Shown here piece by piece: positions 38,752-48,456 of a DNA stretch of 64,000 bases (its first letter is position 1; each line of letters begins with the position of its first letter). The notes beneath the pieces were generated by a model, which saw nothing but the letters and a program-made list of their open reading frames with translations, did no database searches and was not told where the DNA came from. Origin of the DNA: Rhizobium rhizogenes NBRC 13257 (GTDB lineage Bacteria; Pseudomonadota; Alphaproteobacteria; Rhizobiales; Rhizobiaceae). The translations under genes were made by a program, and so were the position numbers. Where the stretch lies: assembly GCF_000696095.1 (NCBI RefSeq), contig NZ_BAYX01000001.1, positions 310,001 to 374,000 on the forward strand, given 5' to 3'.

Positions 38752-39828
38752 ATGTCATTTAAGGAACAGGTTGCTGAACTGTCGAAGCGCGCAATTTCTG
38801 CGCAAAATATCGCCCTCACGGAAGAGGCGACCAAAAACGCTCTTGTTATGCCGTTTCTGCGAACGCTTGGTTTTGACGTGTTTGATCCAATGCAGATCGT
38901 GCCAGAATTCGTTGCTGATGTTGGTTTGAAGAAAGGTGAAAAGGTTGACTATGCGGTGAAGATCAATGACAGGATCGAGTTTATTCTCGAAGCCAAAGCT
39001 GTCAGTGCAAATCTTTCGCAAGCTCAATATAGCCAGCTATATCGATATTTTTCGACGACGGATTGTTCAATCGCGATTCTTACGAATGGCATACAAATCT
39101 GGTTTTTTACCGACCTAGATGCGCCTAACAAGCTCGATAGCAACCCGTTCTTTAAATTTGATCTTTTTGATTATGATGACAACGATCTGAAAGAGCTTGA
39201 GAAATTTCACAAAGAGAAATTTTCGATTGAAGATATCAAAAGTTCCGCCAGCACTCTCAAGCGAATGAAGGCGACGATCAGTTGTATCGAAGCGCAATTC
39301 AACGATCCCGATGATGAGTTTGTTCGCCTTATCTCTAAGGAAATATACGATGGGAAGCTCACCGCGGCTGTCGTTGCCGAGTTCAAGCCGATCATCAAGC
39401 GTGCGTTTGAAGATCTAGTTCGTCAGAAGATTCAAAAACGGTTGAGTGCGGCGTTCAATGAGAACGTGAACATTCCGACGATAAAGGATGTAGATTCGGT
39501 CACTCAGATCAACGATGACGGGGACGGCATCGAGACGACTCAAGAAGAGATCGATGGCTTTAATATCGTAAGAGCTATCGCCGCCGAACTAGCGGATGTA
39601 TCGCGAATTGTTATGCGTGATCAGAAATCATATTGCGGCATCAATTTCGATGACAATAACCGCAAGCCGATCGTCAGGCTCCATTTTAATTCCAAGACCA
39701 AGTTCCTAACGATCTTCGACGCCGAAAAGGCGGGGTCTCGGTTTGATATCACGCAGACCGCAGACATCTTTAAGGCCAAAGCGCAAATTCAGGGTGTGAT
39801 ACAGTCTTACGTTGTCAACGGTTCCTGA
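38752..39828 (+). CDS. Orphan HsdR N-terminal-like nuclease (type I restriction R-subunit fragment family)
   Basis: The product is a 358-aa soluble protein resembling the N-terminal nuclease domain of type I restriction R subunits (HSDR_N). A PD-(D/E)xK core is visible: D66 in EKVDYAV and E80-x-K82 in FILEAKA, followed by QYSQLYRYFSTTDCSIAILTNG. There is no helicase part and no hsdM or hsdS gene nearby. Codon use is AT-rich compared with every neighbour, suggesting transfer. The ATG follows GAGGGG. A frame extended to 38530 would run through the repeat and is rejected. Its TGA directly abuts the uvrD stop. Confidence 0.8.
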   Translation: MSFKEQVAELSKRAISAQNIALTEEATKNALVMPFLRTLGFDVFDPMQIVPEFVADVGLKKGEKVDYAVKINDRIEFILEAKAVSANLSQAQYSQLYRYFSTTDCSIAILTNGIQIWFFTDLDAPNKLDSNPFFKFDLFDYDDNDLKELEKFHKEKFSIEDIKSSASTLKRMKATISCIEAQFNDPDDEFVRLISKEIYDGKLTAAVVAEFKPIIKRAFEDLVRQKIQKRLSAAFNENVNIPTIKDVDSVTQINDDGDGIETTQEEIDGFNIVRAIAAELADVSRIVMRDQKSYCGINFDDNNRKPIVRLHFNSKTKFLTIFDAEKAGSRFDITQTADIFKAKAQIQGVIQSYVVNGS

Positions 39829-42315
39829 TCACACCCGCTCCACAAACCCATCCAACACCCGCTTCTGCCCCGCCCGGTCGAATTCGATCGTCAGCTTGTT
39901 CCCCTCGACGTCCGAGACATTGCCGTTGCCGAACTTGATGTGGAACACGCGGTCGCCGACGAAGAATTTTGAGGGTTCGGAGGAGGTGGATTTGGCGATG
40001 AGTTCGCCGTCGATGGTGCGGGTTTTGGGGCCGCTTTCGCCGTAGCCGATGCGTTCCACCGCGTGGCCGGAGCGGGAGCCCCAGTTGTCGCGGGTGGCGT
40101 CGGTTTTGTTGGCCTGGGCGCGTTTCCAGCCGGGGGTGGAATAGGAGTTGGCGAAGGGCTCGGTCTTGTCGAAGCGCGACTGGCCATAGCCGCCGCGGCC
40201 GTAACCGCCGTAGGATTGCTCCACTTCCGCGACTTCGACATGGGTGACCGGCAGTTCATCGAGGAATCTCGATGGGATGGTCGATTGCCATAACCCGTGG
40301 ATGCGGCGGTTGGAGACGAACCAGATGTGGCAGCGGCGCTTGGCGCGAGTGAGGCCGACATAGGCGAGGCGGCGTTCTTCCTCCAGCCCGGCGCGGCCGC
40401 TCTCGTCGAGTGAGCGCTGGTGCGGAAACAGACCTTCCTCCCAGCCGGGCAGGAAGACGGTTTCGAATTCCAGGCCCTTGGCGGAGTGCAGCGTCATAAT
40501 CGAGACGGCATCGAGATTTTCGTTCTGTTCGACGTCCATGACGAGGGAGACGTGTTCGAGGAAACCACGCATGGATTCGAAGCTGTCCATCGAGCGGATG
40601 AGTTCCTTCAGGTTTTCCAGCCGTCCGGGCGCTTCCGCCGATTTGTCGTTCTTCCACATGTCGGTGTAGCCGGACTCTTCGAGAATCTGCTCTGCGAGTT
40701 CGGTATGCGGCGTATTTTCGAGCAGGCCCTGCCAGCGGCGGAAGGATTGCACGACGTCGAACAAAGCCTTGCGCGGCTTCGGCTTCATCTCGTCGGTCTC
40801 GATGATATCGGCCGATGCCGCCAGCATCGGAATGTTGCGGACGCGGGCATAGTCGTGCAGCGCACGGACAGTGGTGTCGCCGAGGCCGCGCTTCGGCGTG
40901 TTGACGATGCGCTCGAAGGCGAGATCGTCGGCCGGCTGGCAGACCAGGCGAAAATAGGCCATGGCGTCGCGAATTTCGAGGCGCTCGTAGAAGCGCGGGC
41001 CGCCGACGACGCGATAGTTCAGGCCGAGCGTGACGAAACGGTCTTCGAATTCGCGCATCTGGAAAGAGGCGCGTACCAGTATCGCCATGTCGTTCAGTCT
41101 GTGCTTAACGCCGCTGGAATTGCCGCGCTGAAGCTGCTCGATCTCCTCGCCGATGGCGCGGGCTTCCTCCTCGGAATCCCAGGAAGCGTGCACCTGCACT
41201 TTGATGTCGTCGGGATCGGTGCGATCGGTGAACAGCGTCTTGCCGAGGCGGCCTTCATTATGGGTGATCAGATGGGCCGCAGCGCCGAGAATGTGCTCGG
41301 TGGAGCGATAGTTGCGCTCCAGCTTGATGACCTTGGCGCCGGGAAAATCCTTTTCGAAGCGCAGGATATTGTCCACTTCCGCGCCGCGCCAGCCATAGAT
41401 CGACTGGTCGTCGTCGCCGACGCAGCAGACATTCTGCAACTCACCCTTCGGCCGCTGTGCCAGCAAGCGCAGCCACATATATTGCGCCGTGTTGGTGTCC
41501 TGATACTCGTCAACGAGAATGTAGCGGAAGCGCTGGTGATAGTCTTTCAGGACATCCGGATTCTGCCGGAACATGTTGATCGGATGCAGCAAAAGATCGC
41601 CGAAGTCGCAAGCGTTGAGCGTCTTCAGGCGGGCTTGGTAGGCGAAATAGAGCTCGCGGCCCTTGCCATTGGCGAAGGCGCGGGCGTCGCCCTCGGGAAT
41701 ATCGGCGGGGCTGAGGCCTTTGTTCTTCCAAGTGTCGATCATGCCGGCGAATTGCTTGGCCGGCCAGCGCTTGTCGTCCAGGCCCTCGGCCTGGATCAGC
41801 TGCTTGATCAGCCGGATGACATCGTCGGTGTCGAGAATGGTGAAGCTGGAGGAGAGGCCGACCAGCTCGGAATGACGGCGCAGCAGCTTGACGCCGATCG
41901 AGTGGAACGTGCCGAGCCAGGGCATGCCCTCGACCGCGCCGCCAACGAGCAGCGCGACGCGTTCCTTCATTTCGCGGGCGGCCTTGTTGGTAAAGGTGAC
42001 GGCGAGGATCTGGCTGGGGAAGGCGCGGTTGGTGGAGAGGATATGGGCGATACGGGTCGTCAGCACCCGCGTCTTGCCGGTGCCGGCGCCGGCGAGCACG
42101 AGAACCGGTCCGTCCAACGTCTCGACCGCTTCCGTCTGTTCCGGATTGAGGCCGGTGAGATAGTCGGGCCGCCGGCCGCCATCGCGCGCCGCCATGGCGC
42201 GGGCCGCAATACCGCCGCCTACACTGGCAGGGCCGGGCGCTGGGGCGGGCCGGCGCGGAACCAGGTGTTCCGGCTCTTCGTCGAAGAAGGGAATGTCGTC
42301 ATGTCCGATGGTCAT
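39829..42315 (-). CDS. uvrD: ATP-dependent DNA helicase UvrD/PcrA
   Basis: This SF1A 3'-5' helicase acts in nucleotide excision and mismatch repair. The ATG 42315 (MTIGHDDIPFFDEEPEHLV) gives 828 aa; the longer frame is a non-conserved leader. Helicase motifs in order: Q motif LNPEQTEAV, Walker A LAGAGTGKTRVL, Walker B/II LVDEYQDTN, III GDDDQSIYGWRGA, V TLHSAKGLEFETVF and VI VGLTRAKRR. The C terminus (VGDRVFHIKFGNGNVSDVEG) is the PcrA-type RNA polymerase-binding Tudor-like domain. The acidic/proline-rich N-terminal 50 residues are a rhizobial extension. Confidence 0.95.
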   Translation of the reverse strand: MTIGHDDIPFFDEEPEHLVPRRPAPAPGPASVGGGIAARAMAARDGGRRPDYLTGLNPEQTEAVETLDGPVLVLAGAGTGKTRVLTTRIAHILSTNRAFPSQILAVTFTNKAAREMKERVALLVGGAVEGMPWLGTFHSIGVKLLRRHSELVGLSSSFTILDTDDVIRLIKQLIQAEGLDDKRWPAKQFAGMIDTWKNKGLSPADIPEGDARAFANGKGRELYFAYQARLKTLNACDFGDLLLHPINMFRQNPDVLKDYHQRFRYILVDEYQDTNTAQYMWLRLLAQRPKGELQNVCCVGDDDQSIYGWRGAEVDNILRFEKDFPGAKVIKLERNYRSTEHILGAAAHLITHNEGRLGKTLFTDRTDPDDIKVQVHASWDSEEEARAIGEEIEQLQRGNSSGVKHRLNDMAILVRASFQMREFEDRFVTLGLNYRVVGGPRFYERLEIRDAMAYFRLVCQPADDLAFERIVNTPKRGLGDTTVRALHDYARVRNIPMLAASADIIETDEMKPKPRKALFDVVQSFRRWQGLLENTPHTELAEQILEESGYTDMWKNDKSAEAPGRLENLKELIRSMDSFESMRGFLEHVSLVMDVEQNENLDAVSIMTLHSAKGLEFETVFLPGWEEGLFPHQRSLDESGRAGLEEERRLAYVGLTRAKRRCHIWFVSNRRIHGLWQSTIPSRFLDELPVTHVEVAEVEQSYGGYGRGGYGQSRFDKTEPFANSYSTPGWKRAQANKTDATRDNWGSRSGHAVERIGYGESGPKTRTIDGELIAKSTSSEPSKFFVGDRVFHIKFGNGNVSDVEGNKLTIEFDRAGQKRVLDGFVERV

Positions 42316-42673
42316 GCGGCTCAATGTAATGATTCTGCCCTGAAAGGCAAAAGAAACGGCCCGAAAATAGAACAAAAAGTGCACATTCACAGGTGTATGG
42401 AGGTTATCAAGAGGCTATCCTACCCCTGAACGGGGATGTGGGGATGCAAATGAAATGCCTCGTTGTCCCCGCCAAGATTACAACTTTGTCATAATGCGTG
42501 GCAAAGCTTGCCGCATATGCTCAAAAAAACGATATTGCAGCAAATCGGGCACAATCCTGCGTTATATCGCGATTTGCCCTAGGGATTGGCCTCAGTAAGT
42601 GCGCTGGTGTGATGAGGCCATATAAAATTGACGACGCGATTTCATCGCCTCTGACAACGAGCCGGAGACGTAC
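42316..42673. promoter_or_regulatory. Divergent promoter region of uvrD and the RND operon
   Basis: These 358 bp contain the palindrome GGCAAAGCTTGCC at 42500-42512 and several AT-rich tracts (TTACAACTTTGTCATAATG; TCAAAAAAACGATATTGC). No gene was found. The palindrome could be an operator of the efflux operon, which has no linked TetR gene. Confidence 0.4.
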
Positions 42674-43831
42674 ATGACCGCCTGGAAGCAGCTTTCGTTG
42701 TCTTTTCTGTTGCTAGTGGCAGGTATTGCCGCTGTGGTGGCTTTCGTGCCCGGCACGGCTGGATTGCTGCGGGCAGTTGGCGTCCCTGAAGCCGTCGTGG
42801 GGGCTATTGCGCCTGGTGAAAGCACCAAGAGTGAGAAGGCAGCGAATGGCGGTGGGCGGCGTGGCGCCGATACGCCGCTGGTGGTGACCGAGGCCGTGGT
42901 CAGCGGCGTGGTCAATGATCGCCTGAGCGCCATCGGCACCGGCGATGCTATCCGTTCCGTCGTCGTCATGCCGCAGGCGACGGGCACGATCCGCGAAATC
43001 CTCATCAAGTCCGGCAATCATGTGAAGCAGGGCCAGGTGCTGGCCCGCCTCGATGATGACGAACAGATCATCGCTCGCGGCCAGGCAGAGGTGGCGTTGA
43101 AGAGCGCTGTCGAGAAATCGCAGCTCTATCACACCATCAAATCCAGCGTGTCGCGCATGGATGTCTTCGACTCGGAGATCGCTGAACAGGGCGCCAGACT
43201 GGCGCTGCAATCGGCTGAGCTGGCGCTGAAGCGCCGGGATATCGTTGCGCCGATCGACGGCATCGTCGGTATCGTGCCCGTCGTCATCGGCGACAACGTC
43301 ACGACGACGACCAGCATCGTCACGCTCGACGACCGTTCGGAAGTGCTGGTCGATTACTGGGTGCCGGAGCGGTTCGCCAATACGGTCAAGGTCGACCAGC
43401 CGGTCGAGGCGACGTCGGTGGCGCGGCCGGGACGGTTGTTCTCCGGTGTGGTCGAGGCGGTCGACAACCGCGTCGATGGCGCCAGCCGTACCTTGCGGAT
43501 TCGTGCCCGTATCGACAATGCCACGGACGAGTTGCGCGCCGGCATGTCCTTCAATGTCGGCATGCGCTTTGCCGGCGAGACCTATCCCTCCGTCGATCCG
43601 CTGTCGGTGCAGTGGGACGGCGAGGGCTCTTACGTCTGGCGCGTCGCTGACGGCAAGTCGTCCAAGGTGCGTGTCAGTGTCGTGCAGCGTAATCCGGATG
43701 CGGTGCTGGTTCAGGCCGATCTCAAGGATGGCGACCGGATCGTCACCGAGGGGTTGCAGCGCGTGACCGAGGGCGGCGCCGTGCGCTTTGCCCGCGAAGT
43801 CGCCGAGGCCACGGGGGCCGTCACGCAATGA
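42674..43831 (+). CDS. RND efflux periplasmic adaptor subunit (membrane fusion protein)
   Basis: This 385-aa protein is anchored in the inner membrane and bridges the RND pump to an outer-membrane channel. A signal-anchor helix (residues 8-26) is followed by a biotinyl-lipoyl half domain (GTIREILIKSGNHVKQGQVLARLDD), a short alpha-hairpin and the second half domain (IVAPIDGIVGIVPVVIGDNV). The beta-barrel domain (RTLRIRARIDNATDELRAGM) comes last. The overall pattern is of the MdtA/AcrA type. It overlaps the pump gene by four bases, so the two are coupled. No TolC-like gene is present. Confidence 0.92.
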   Translation: MTAWKQLSLSFLLLVAGIAAVVAFVPGTAGLLRAVGVPEAVVGAIAPGESTKSEKAANGGGRRGADTPLVVTEAVVSGVVNDRLSAIGTGDAIRSVVVMPQATGTIREILIKSGNHVKQGQVLARLDDDEQIIARGQAEVALKSAVEKSQLYHTIKSSVSRMDVFDSEIAEQGARLALQSAELALKRRDIVAPIDGIVGIVPVVIGDNVTTTTSIVTLDDRSEVLVDYWVPERFANTVKVDQPVEATSVARPGRLFSGVVEAVDNRVDGASRTLRIRARIDNATDELRAGMSFNVGMRFAGETYPSVDPLSVQWDGEGSYVWRVADGKSSKVRVSVVQRNPDAVLVQADLKDGDRIVTEGLQRVTEGGAVRFAREVAEATGAVTQ

Positions 43832-46800
43832 TGGGGCACGGCAACGATACCGGCGATGGGGCCGGGACAGGCACTGGTTCCGGCAAGCAGGCTTTTACCG
43901 CGCTTTTCGTGCGCCGGCCGATCCTGGCGCTGGTCTTCAACACGCTGATGGTCGTTGCCGGCCTTGCCGCCTATTTTGGCGTCGAGGTGCGTGAATTGCC
44001 CGATGTCGACCGTCCGGTGGTGACCGTGCGAACCATGTTCGACGGCGCTGCGCCGCAGACGGTGGATCAGGAGCTGACCAAGGTTATCGAAGGCGCGGTT
44101 GCCCGCGTCAGCGGCCTGAAATCGGTCTCGTCGAGCTCATCCTTCGGCCAGAGCCGGGTGACGCTCGAATTTTCCGACGCCATTGATCTCTCCGTTGCCG
44201 CCAACGACGTTCGCGATGCGATCGGCCGCATCACCGAGCAGCTGCCCGACGAGGCGGACGCGCCGCAGATCGTCAAGGCGGATTCGGATTCGCAGCCGAT
44301 CATGCGCCTTGCCGTCACCTCCAATACGCTGACCATGGACGACCTGACGCAGCTCGTCGACAATGAGATCACCGATCGGCTGGCCTCCGTCGATGGCGTT
44401 GCCGATGTCGAGCTTTATGGCGATCAGGAGAAAGTCTTTCGTATCGATGTCGATCAGGGAGCGCTTGCCGGGCGAGGGTTGACGATCGGCGACCTGACGA
44501 CGGCGCTGGCAACGGCGGCGCTCGATGTGCCGGCCGGATCGTTGAAGAGCAATCGGCAGGATATCGTCGTGCGCGCCACGGCCGCGTTGCAGACTCCCGA
44601 GGACTTTTCGCGACTGATCGTCAAGGATCGCGTCCGGCTCGCCGATGTCGCGACTGTGACGCTCGGCCCTCGGGACGGCACGACGGCTCTCCGTTCCAAC
44701 GGCGTGCAGGGCATCGGCCTCGGCATCATCCGGCAGGCGCAATCGAACACGCTGAACATCTCCAATGGCGTGAAAGCCGTGGTGGCGCAACTGTCGAAAT
44801 CCCTGCCGGAGGGAACCCATATCGCGATCACCAGCGATGACGCCGTGTTCATCCAGGGTGCGATCCATGAGGTGGTCCTGGCGCTGATATTGTCGGGGCT
44901 GATCGTTACCATCGTCATCTATCTCTTCCTGCGCGACTGGCGCGCAACGCTGATCCCGGCGGTCACCATGCCCGTGGCGCTGACGGGCACGCTGGCGGCG
45001 CTCTACATGGTCGGCTTTTCGATCAACATCCTGACGCTGCTGGCGATCGTGCTTGCGACCGGCCTCGTGGTCGACGATGCCATCGTCGTTCTGGAAAACA
45101 TCGTGCGTCGCAGGTCGGAAAAGATGGGGCCGCGTGCGGCGGCGGTGCTTGGCACGCGCGAGGTCTTCTTCGCGGTCATCGCGACGACGGCGACACTTGC
45201 CGCAGTCTTCATTCCGCTGTCCTTCCTGCCGGGGCAGGTGGGTGGCCTGTTCCGCGAATTCGGATTCGTCCTGGCTTTCTCCGTCGGCCTGTCGTCGATC
45301 GTGGCGCTGACGCTTTGTCCGATGCTGGCCTCGCGCATGCTGACCAGGGAGATGCGCGAGGATCACGGCATGCTCGGCCGTTTTGGCGCGCTGTTCTCCA
45401 GTGTCTATCGTCGTACGCTGGGCGCTTGTCTCAACGCGCCAGTGGTGGTCATCGCCTTCTGCGCGATCTTCTCCGCCGCAGCGATCTTTGCCTTCCTGGG
45501 CGTCAAGAGCGAGTTGACGCCGAATGAGGACCGCGCTCTGGTGATGCTCCGGCTGACCACGCCGCAGGGTGCCAGCCTCGATTACACCAAGGATCAGTTG
45601 CAGCGCGTGGAGGAGAACCTGCAGCCCTTGATGGACAGCGGCGATATCCGCAATGTCTATGCAATCTCCGGCCAGAACGGGCAGGTGAACACCGGCTTCA
45701 TGGTGTTGACGCTAGCGCCCTGGAGCGAGCGCCATCGCACGCAGACCGACATCGTTGCCGATATCAACCGGGCAATGGCCCGCGTGCCGGCGCTGCGCGG
45801 CAATGTCTTCCAGTCGAATAGCCTACGCATTCGCGGCGCCGGCAGCGGCGTGCAGATGGCGCTGACGGGTAATGATCACGAGGCGCTGACGCAGGCGGCG
45901 CTGAAACTGGTGCAGGCGCTGGACGCCACCGGCCAATTTGATACACCGCGCCTTAACAACGAGCCGACCCAGGCGCAGGTCTCCGTCGCGATCGACCGCG
46001 AGCGCGCCTCCGATCTCGGCGTCGACATCACAGGCCTGTCGACGGCGCTGCAATCGCTGCTCGAAGGTCGCTCCGTCGTCGATGTTTTCGTCAAGGGCGA
46101 GGCATATCCGGTACTTCTGACCTCGACCATGCGGCCGATCGACGATCCGACTGATCTCGAAAACGTCTTCCTGAAGACCGGCGACGGCAAGATCGTGCCG
46201 ATGTCGGTCATTGCCAGCCTGAAGGAGGGGGCGGTTGCGCCGCAGCTCACCCGCGAGCAACAACTGGCATCGGTGGCAATCACCGCCGGCCTCAAGAACA
46301 ATATGTCGCTTGGCCAGGCCGTGGAGGAGGTGAAGCGGATCGCCGCGCCGCTTCTGCCGCCCGGCGCGCGGCTGATCCCGCTTGCTGAGGCGGCGACGCT
46401 GCAGGAGAATTCCAGCGGCATGGCGCTTACCTTCGGTTTCGCCATCATCATCATCTTCCTGGTGCTGGCCGCGCAGTTCGAGAGTGTGCTGTCGTCGTTG
46501 ATCATCATGTCGACGGTGCCGCTCGGTCTCGCCTGCGCGATCTTTGCGCTCGTCATCACTGGTTCCAGCCTCAACATCTACAGCCAGATCGGTCTGGTGC
46601 TGCTGGTCGGCGTCATGGCGAAGAACGGCATCCTGATCGTGGAATTCGCCAATCAGCTGCGCGATGCGGGTGAGGGCGTGCGTGAGGCGATCGAGAGAGC
46701 TTGCGCGCTGCGTCTGCGTCCGGTGATGATGACCATGATCGCCACCATCCTCGGCGGCGTGCCCCTGGTGTTTGCGCATGGGGCCGGAGCGGAAGCGCGC

Positions 46801-46992
46801 ATCGCGCTCGGCTGGGTGATTGTCGGCGGTCTCGGTTTCGCGACCCTGGTGACGCTCTACGTCACGCCGGTCGCCTATCTCCTGATTGCCCGCTTCGCCA
46901 AGCCGCAGGCCCACGAGGAGCAGCGATTGCACGAGGAAATGTCGGATGCCGCGCTCAGGGCGAAGCTGACGAAACTCAGGGCGGCGGAGTAA
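43828..46992 (+). CDS. RND family efflux pump, inner-membrane subunit (AcrB/MdtB-like)
   Basis: This 1054-aa proton-driven pump of the HAE1 group extrudes drugs or other hydrophobic compounds. Twelve transmembrane segments and two large periplasmic loops fit the family. Visible motifs: FVRRPILALVFNTLMVVAGL in TM1, the proton-relay region GLVVDDAIVVLENIVRRRSE in TM4, and GVMAKNGILIVEFANQLRD with LRPVMMTMIATILGGVPLV in the TM10-12 half. A 20-residue Gly/Thr-rich N-terminal extension (GNDTGDGAGTGTGSGKQ) is unusual. The pump shares an operon with its adaptor. Confidence 0.94.
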   Translation: MMGHGNDTGDGAGTGTGSGKQAFTALFVRRPILALVFNTLMVVAGLAAYFGVEVRELPDVDRPVVTVRTMFDGAAPQTVDQELTKVIEGAVARVSGLKSVSSSSSFGQSRVTLEFSDAIDLSVAANDVRDAIGRITEQLPDEADAPQIVKADSDSQPIMRLAVTSNTLTMDDLTQLVDNEITDRLASVDGVADVELYGDQEKVFRIDVDQGALAGRGLTIGDLTTALATAALDVPAGSLKSNRQDIVVRATAALQTPEDFSRLIVKDRVRLADVATVTLGPRDGTTALRSNGVQGIGLGIIRQAQSNTLNISNGVKAVVAQLSKSLPEGTHIAITSDDAVFIQGAIHEVVLALILSGLIVTIVIYLFLRDWRATLIPAVTMPVALTGTLAALYMVGFSINILTLLAIVLATGLVVDDAIVVLENIVRRRSEKMGPRAAAVLGTREVFFAVIATTATLAAVFIPLSFLPGQVGGLFREFGFVLAFSVGLSSIVALTLCPMLASRMLTREMREDHGMLGRFGALFSSVYRRTLGACLNAPVVVIAFCAIFSAAAIFAFLGVKSELTPNEDRALVMLRLTTPQGASLDYTKDQLQRVEENLQPLMDSGDIRNVYAISGQNGQVNTGFMVLTLAPWSERHRTQTDIVADINRAMARVPALRGNVFQSNSLRIRGAGSGVQMALTGNDHEALTQAALKLVQALDATGQFDTPRLNNEPTQAQVSVAIDRERASDLGVDITGLSTALQSLLEGRSVVDVFVKGEAYPVLLTSTMRPIDDPTDLENVFLKTGDGKIVPMSVIASLKEGAVAPQLTREQQLASVAITAGLKNNMSLGQAVEEVKRIAAPLLPPGARLIPLAEAATLQENSSGMALTFGFAIIIIFLVLAAQFESVLSSLIIMSTVPLGLACAIFALVITGSSLNIYSQIGLVLLVGVMAKNGILIVEFANQLRDAGEGVREAIERACALRLRPVMMTMIATILGGVPLVFAHGAGAEARIALGWVIVGGLGFATLVTLYVTPVAYLLIARFAKPQAHEEQRLHEEMSDAALRAKLTKLRAAE

Positions 46993-47240
46993 CCGTACGT
47001 TTCGGCGTAATAGATAAATCGACTTCAACCAAAGATTTATAGTAACTCGACCGTTTCGATTAGCTGTTTATTAAACATGATTGTTAATCATAGGTGCCTG
47101 TAACCACCCGAGTTCAGGCGCTGTTTTTTGCCGGACTCACGTTCGCCGACACTGTCGGCCCGCGTGCATGAGCGCTCGCGGCATGGTTCCAATGTCTCCT
47201 TGTGCCTGTTGTGTATCGTTGCGTCCGGAGTCCGTGTGTC

Positions 47241-48254
47241 GTGAGTATTTTTTCGACCTTCATCAGGGTTAGTCCCTCCGTCAATATCGCGCTTGAAGTT
47301 CTCAGAAACACCCAATCGGATTTGAATGTCGCCCAGCGGCAGATGTCGTCCGGCCTGCGCGTGCAGACCGCTAAGGACGATGCCACCTATTGGCGGATCT
47401 CGGCATTGACGCGCACCGATATCGGCGCCGTGTCGGCCGTGCAGGATGCGCTGGGCCTTGCCTCCGCCACGGTCAGCACCGCCTCCACGGGCGTCACCAG
47501 CGCGATCGATGTCGTCACCCAGATCCGCTCGAAGCTGGTGAGCGCCTATGAGGGCAGCGTTGACAAGACCAAGCTCAATGACGAGATCACCCAGCTCAAG
47601 GATCAGCTTCGCAGCGTCGGCCAGTCCGCGAGCTTCAATGGCGTCAACTGGATCGTGCTTCAAGATGGTGAAGATCCCACCGAACCGCATCGGATCCCCG
47701 GTTCAGTCATTCGCAACACCGATGGTACCATTTCAATCGGCATGCTGGACTACGAAGGCGTCACCTCGACCAGTGGCACTATCGTGTCGACGGATGCGCG
47801 ATATCTCCTCGATGACCAGTCCGGCGGCTCCGGCGGTTATGGTGTGCTCACCTCCACCGCCTTTGCGACGGAAGCCGGTGCGGCCCAGAATTATGTATTG
47901 GTCAGCAGCAAGTATGGTGACACCAACGGACAGGTGGAAATCTCGCTCGATGCGAATACGACGAATGGCGCTTTGACGGACATGGTCAATACCGTCACCG
48001 CCATGTTGCATCAACTGAACACCATAGGCTCGGCCTTCGGCTCACTGGAAACACGCGTCAACCTGCAGAGCCAATTCGCCAGCGATCTCAGCGATTCGCT
48101 CACCAGCGGCGTCGGCAAGCTTGTCGATGCCGACATGGAGCAGCAATCGAGCAAGCTGCTGGCGTTGCAGACCCAGCAACAGTTGGGGATACAATCGCTG
48201 TCCATCGCCAATGCGAGCTACAATACGCTGACGCAGCTTTTCCAGAATTTCTGA
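47241..48254 (+). CDS. Flagellin-like protein (divergent, orphan)
   Basis: This 337-aa protein has intact flagellin N- and C-terminal helical domains: SVNIALEVLRNTQSDLNVAQ, QMSSGLRVQTAKDDATYWRI and SAVQDALGLASATVST at the start. MEQQSSKLLALQTQQQLG and ANASYNTLTQLFQNF come at the end. Rhizobial major flagellins share this layout but with a different N terminus. No flagellar assembly or motor gene adjoins. GTG 47241 after GGAG is the likely start; a GTG 13 codons upstream gives an unconserved leader. Filament subunits are exported by the flagellar type III system without a signal peptide. Confidence 0.87.
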   Translation: MSIFSTFIRVSPSVNIALEVLRNTQSDLNVAQRQMSSGLRVQTAKDDATYWRISALTRTDIGAVSAVQDALGLASATVSTASTGVTSAIDVVTQIRSKLVSAYEGSVDKTKLNDEITQLKDQLRSVGQSASFNGVNWIVLQDGEDPTEPHRIPGSVIRNTDGTISIGMLDYEGVTSTSGTIVSTDARYLLDDQSGGSGGYGVLTSTAFATEAGAAQNYVLVSSKYGDTNGQVEISLDANTTNGALTDMVNTVTAMLHQLNTIGSAFGSLETRVNLQSQFASDLSDSLTSGVGKLVDADMEQQSSKLLALQTQQQLGIQSLSIANASYNTLTQLFQNF

Positions 48255-48456
48255 GGACAGAGCCTGTGTTTCAAGGGAAACAAGGCGGGTATCCTGGGAT
48301 CTCGTCGCGCTCTCCCCCCGTGGTCTAGGTCGGGGAAATACAAGGCCGGGCGATGGCGCGGCTGATCGATCGCGGCAACGTGAAGATTCCGCTTCATCAT
48401 ATTGCCGCAATGCTCCATATCTGCTTCGGACCATCGAACCGGAGAGCGACGATTCC

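Noticed and set aside
40420..42429. 669-codon plus-strand open frame opposite uvrD
   Set aside because: It is fully antisense to uvrD, whose helicase motifs are all intact; the composition is that of a shadow frame.
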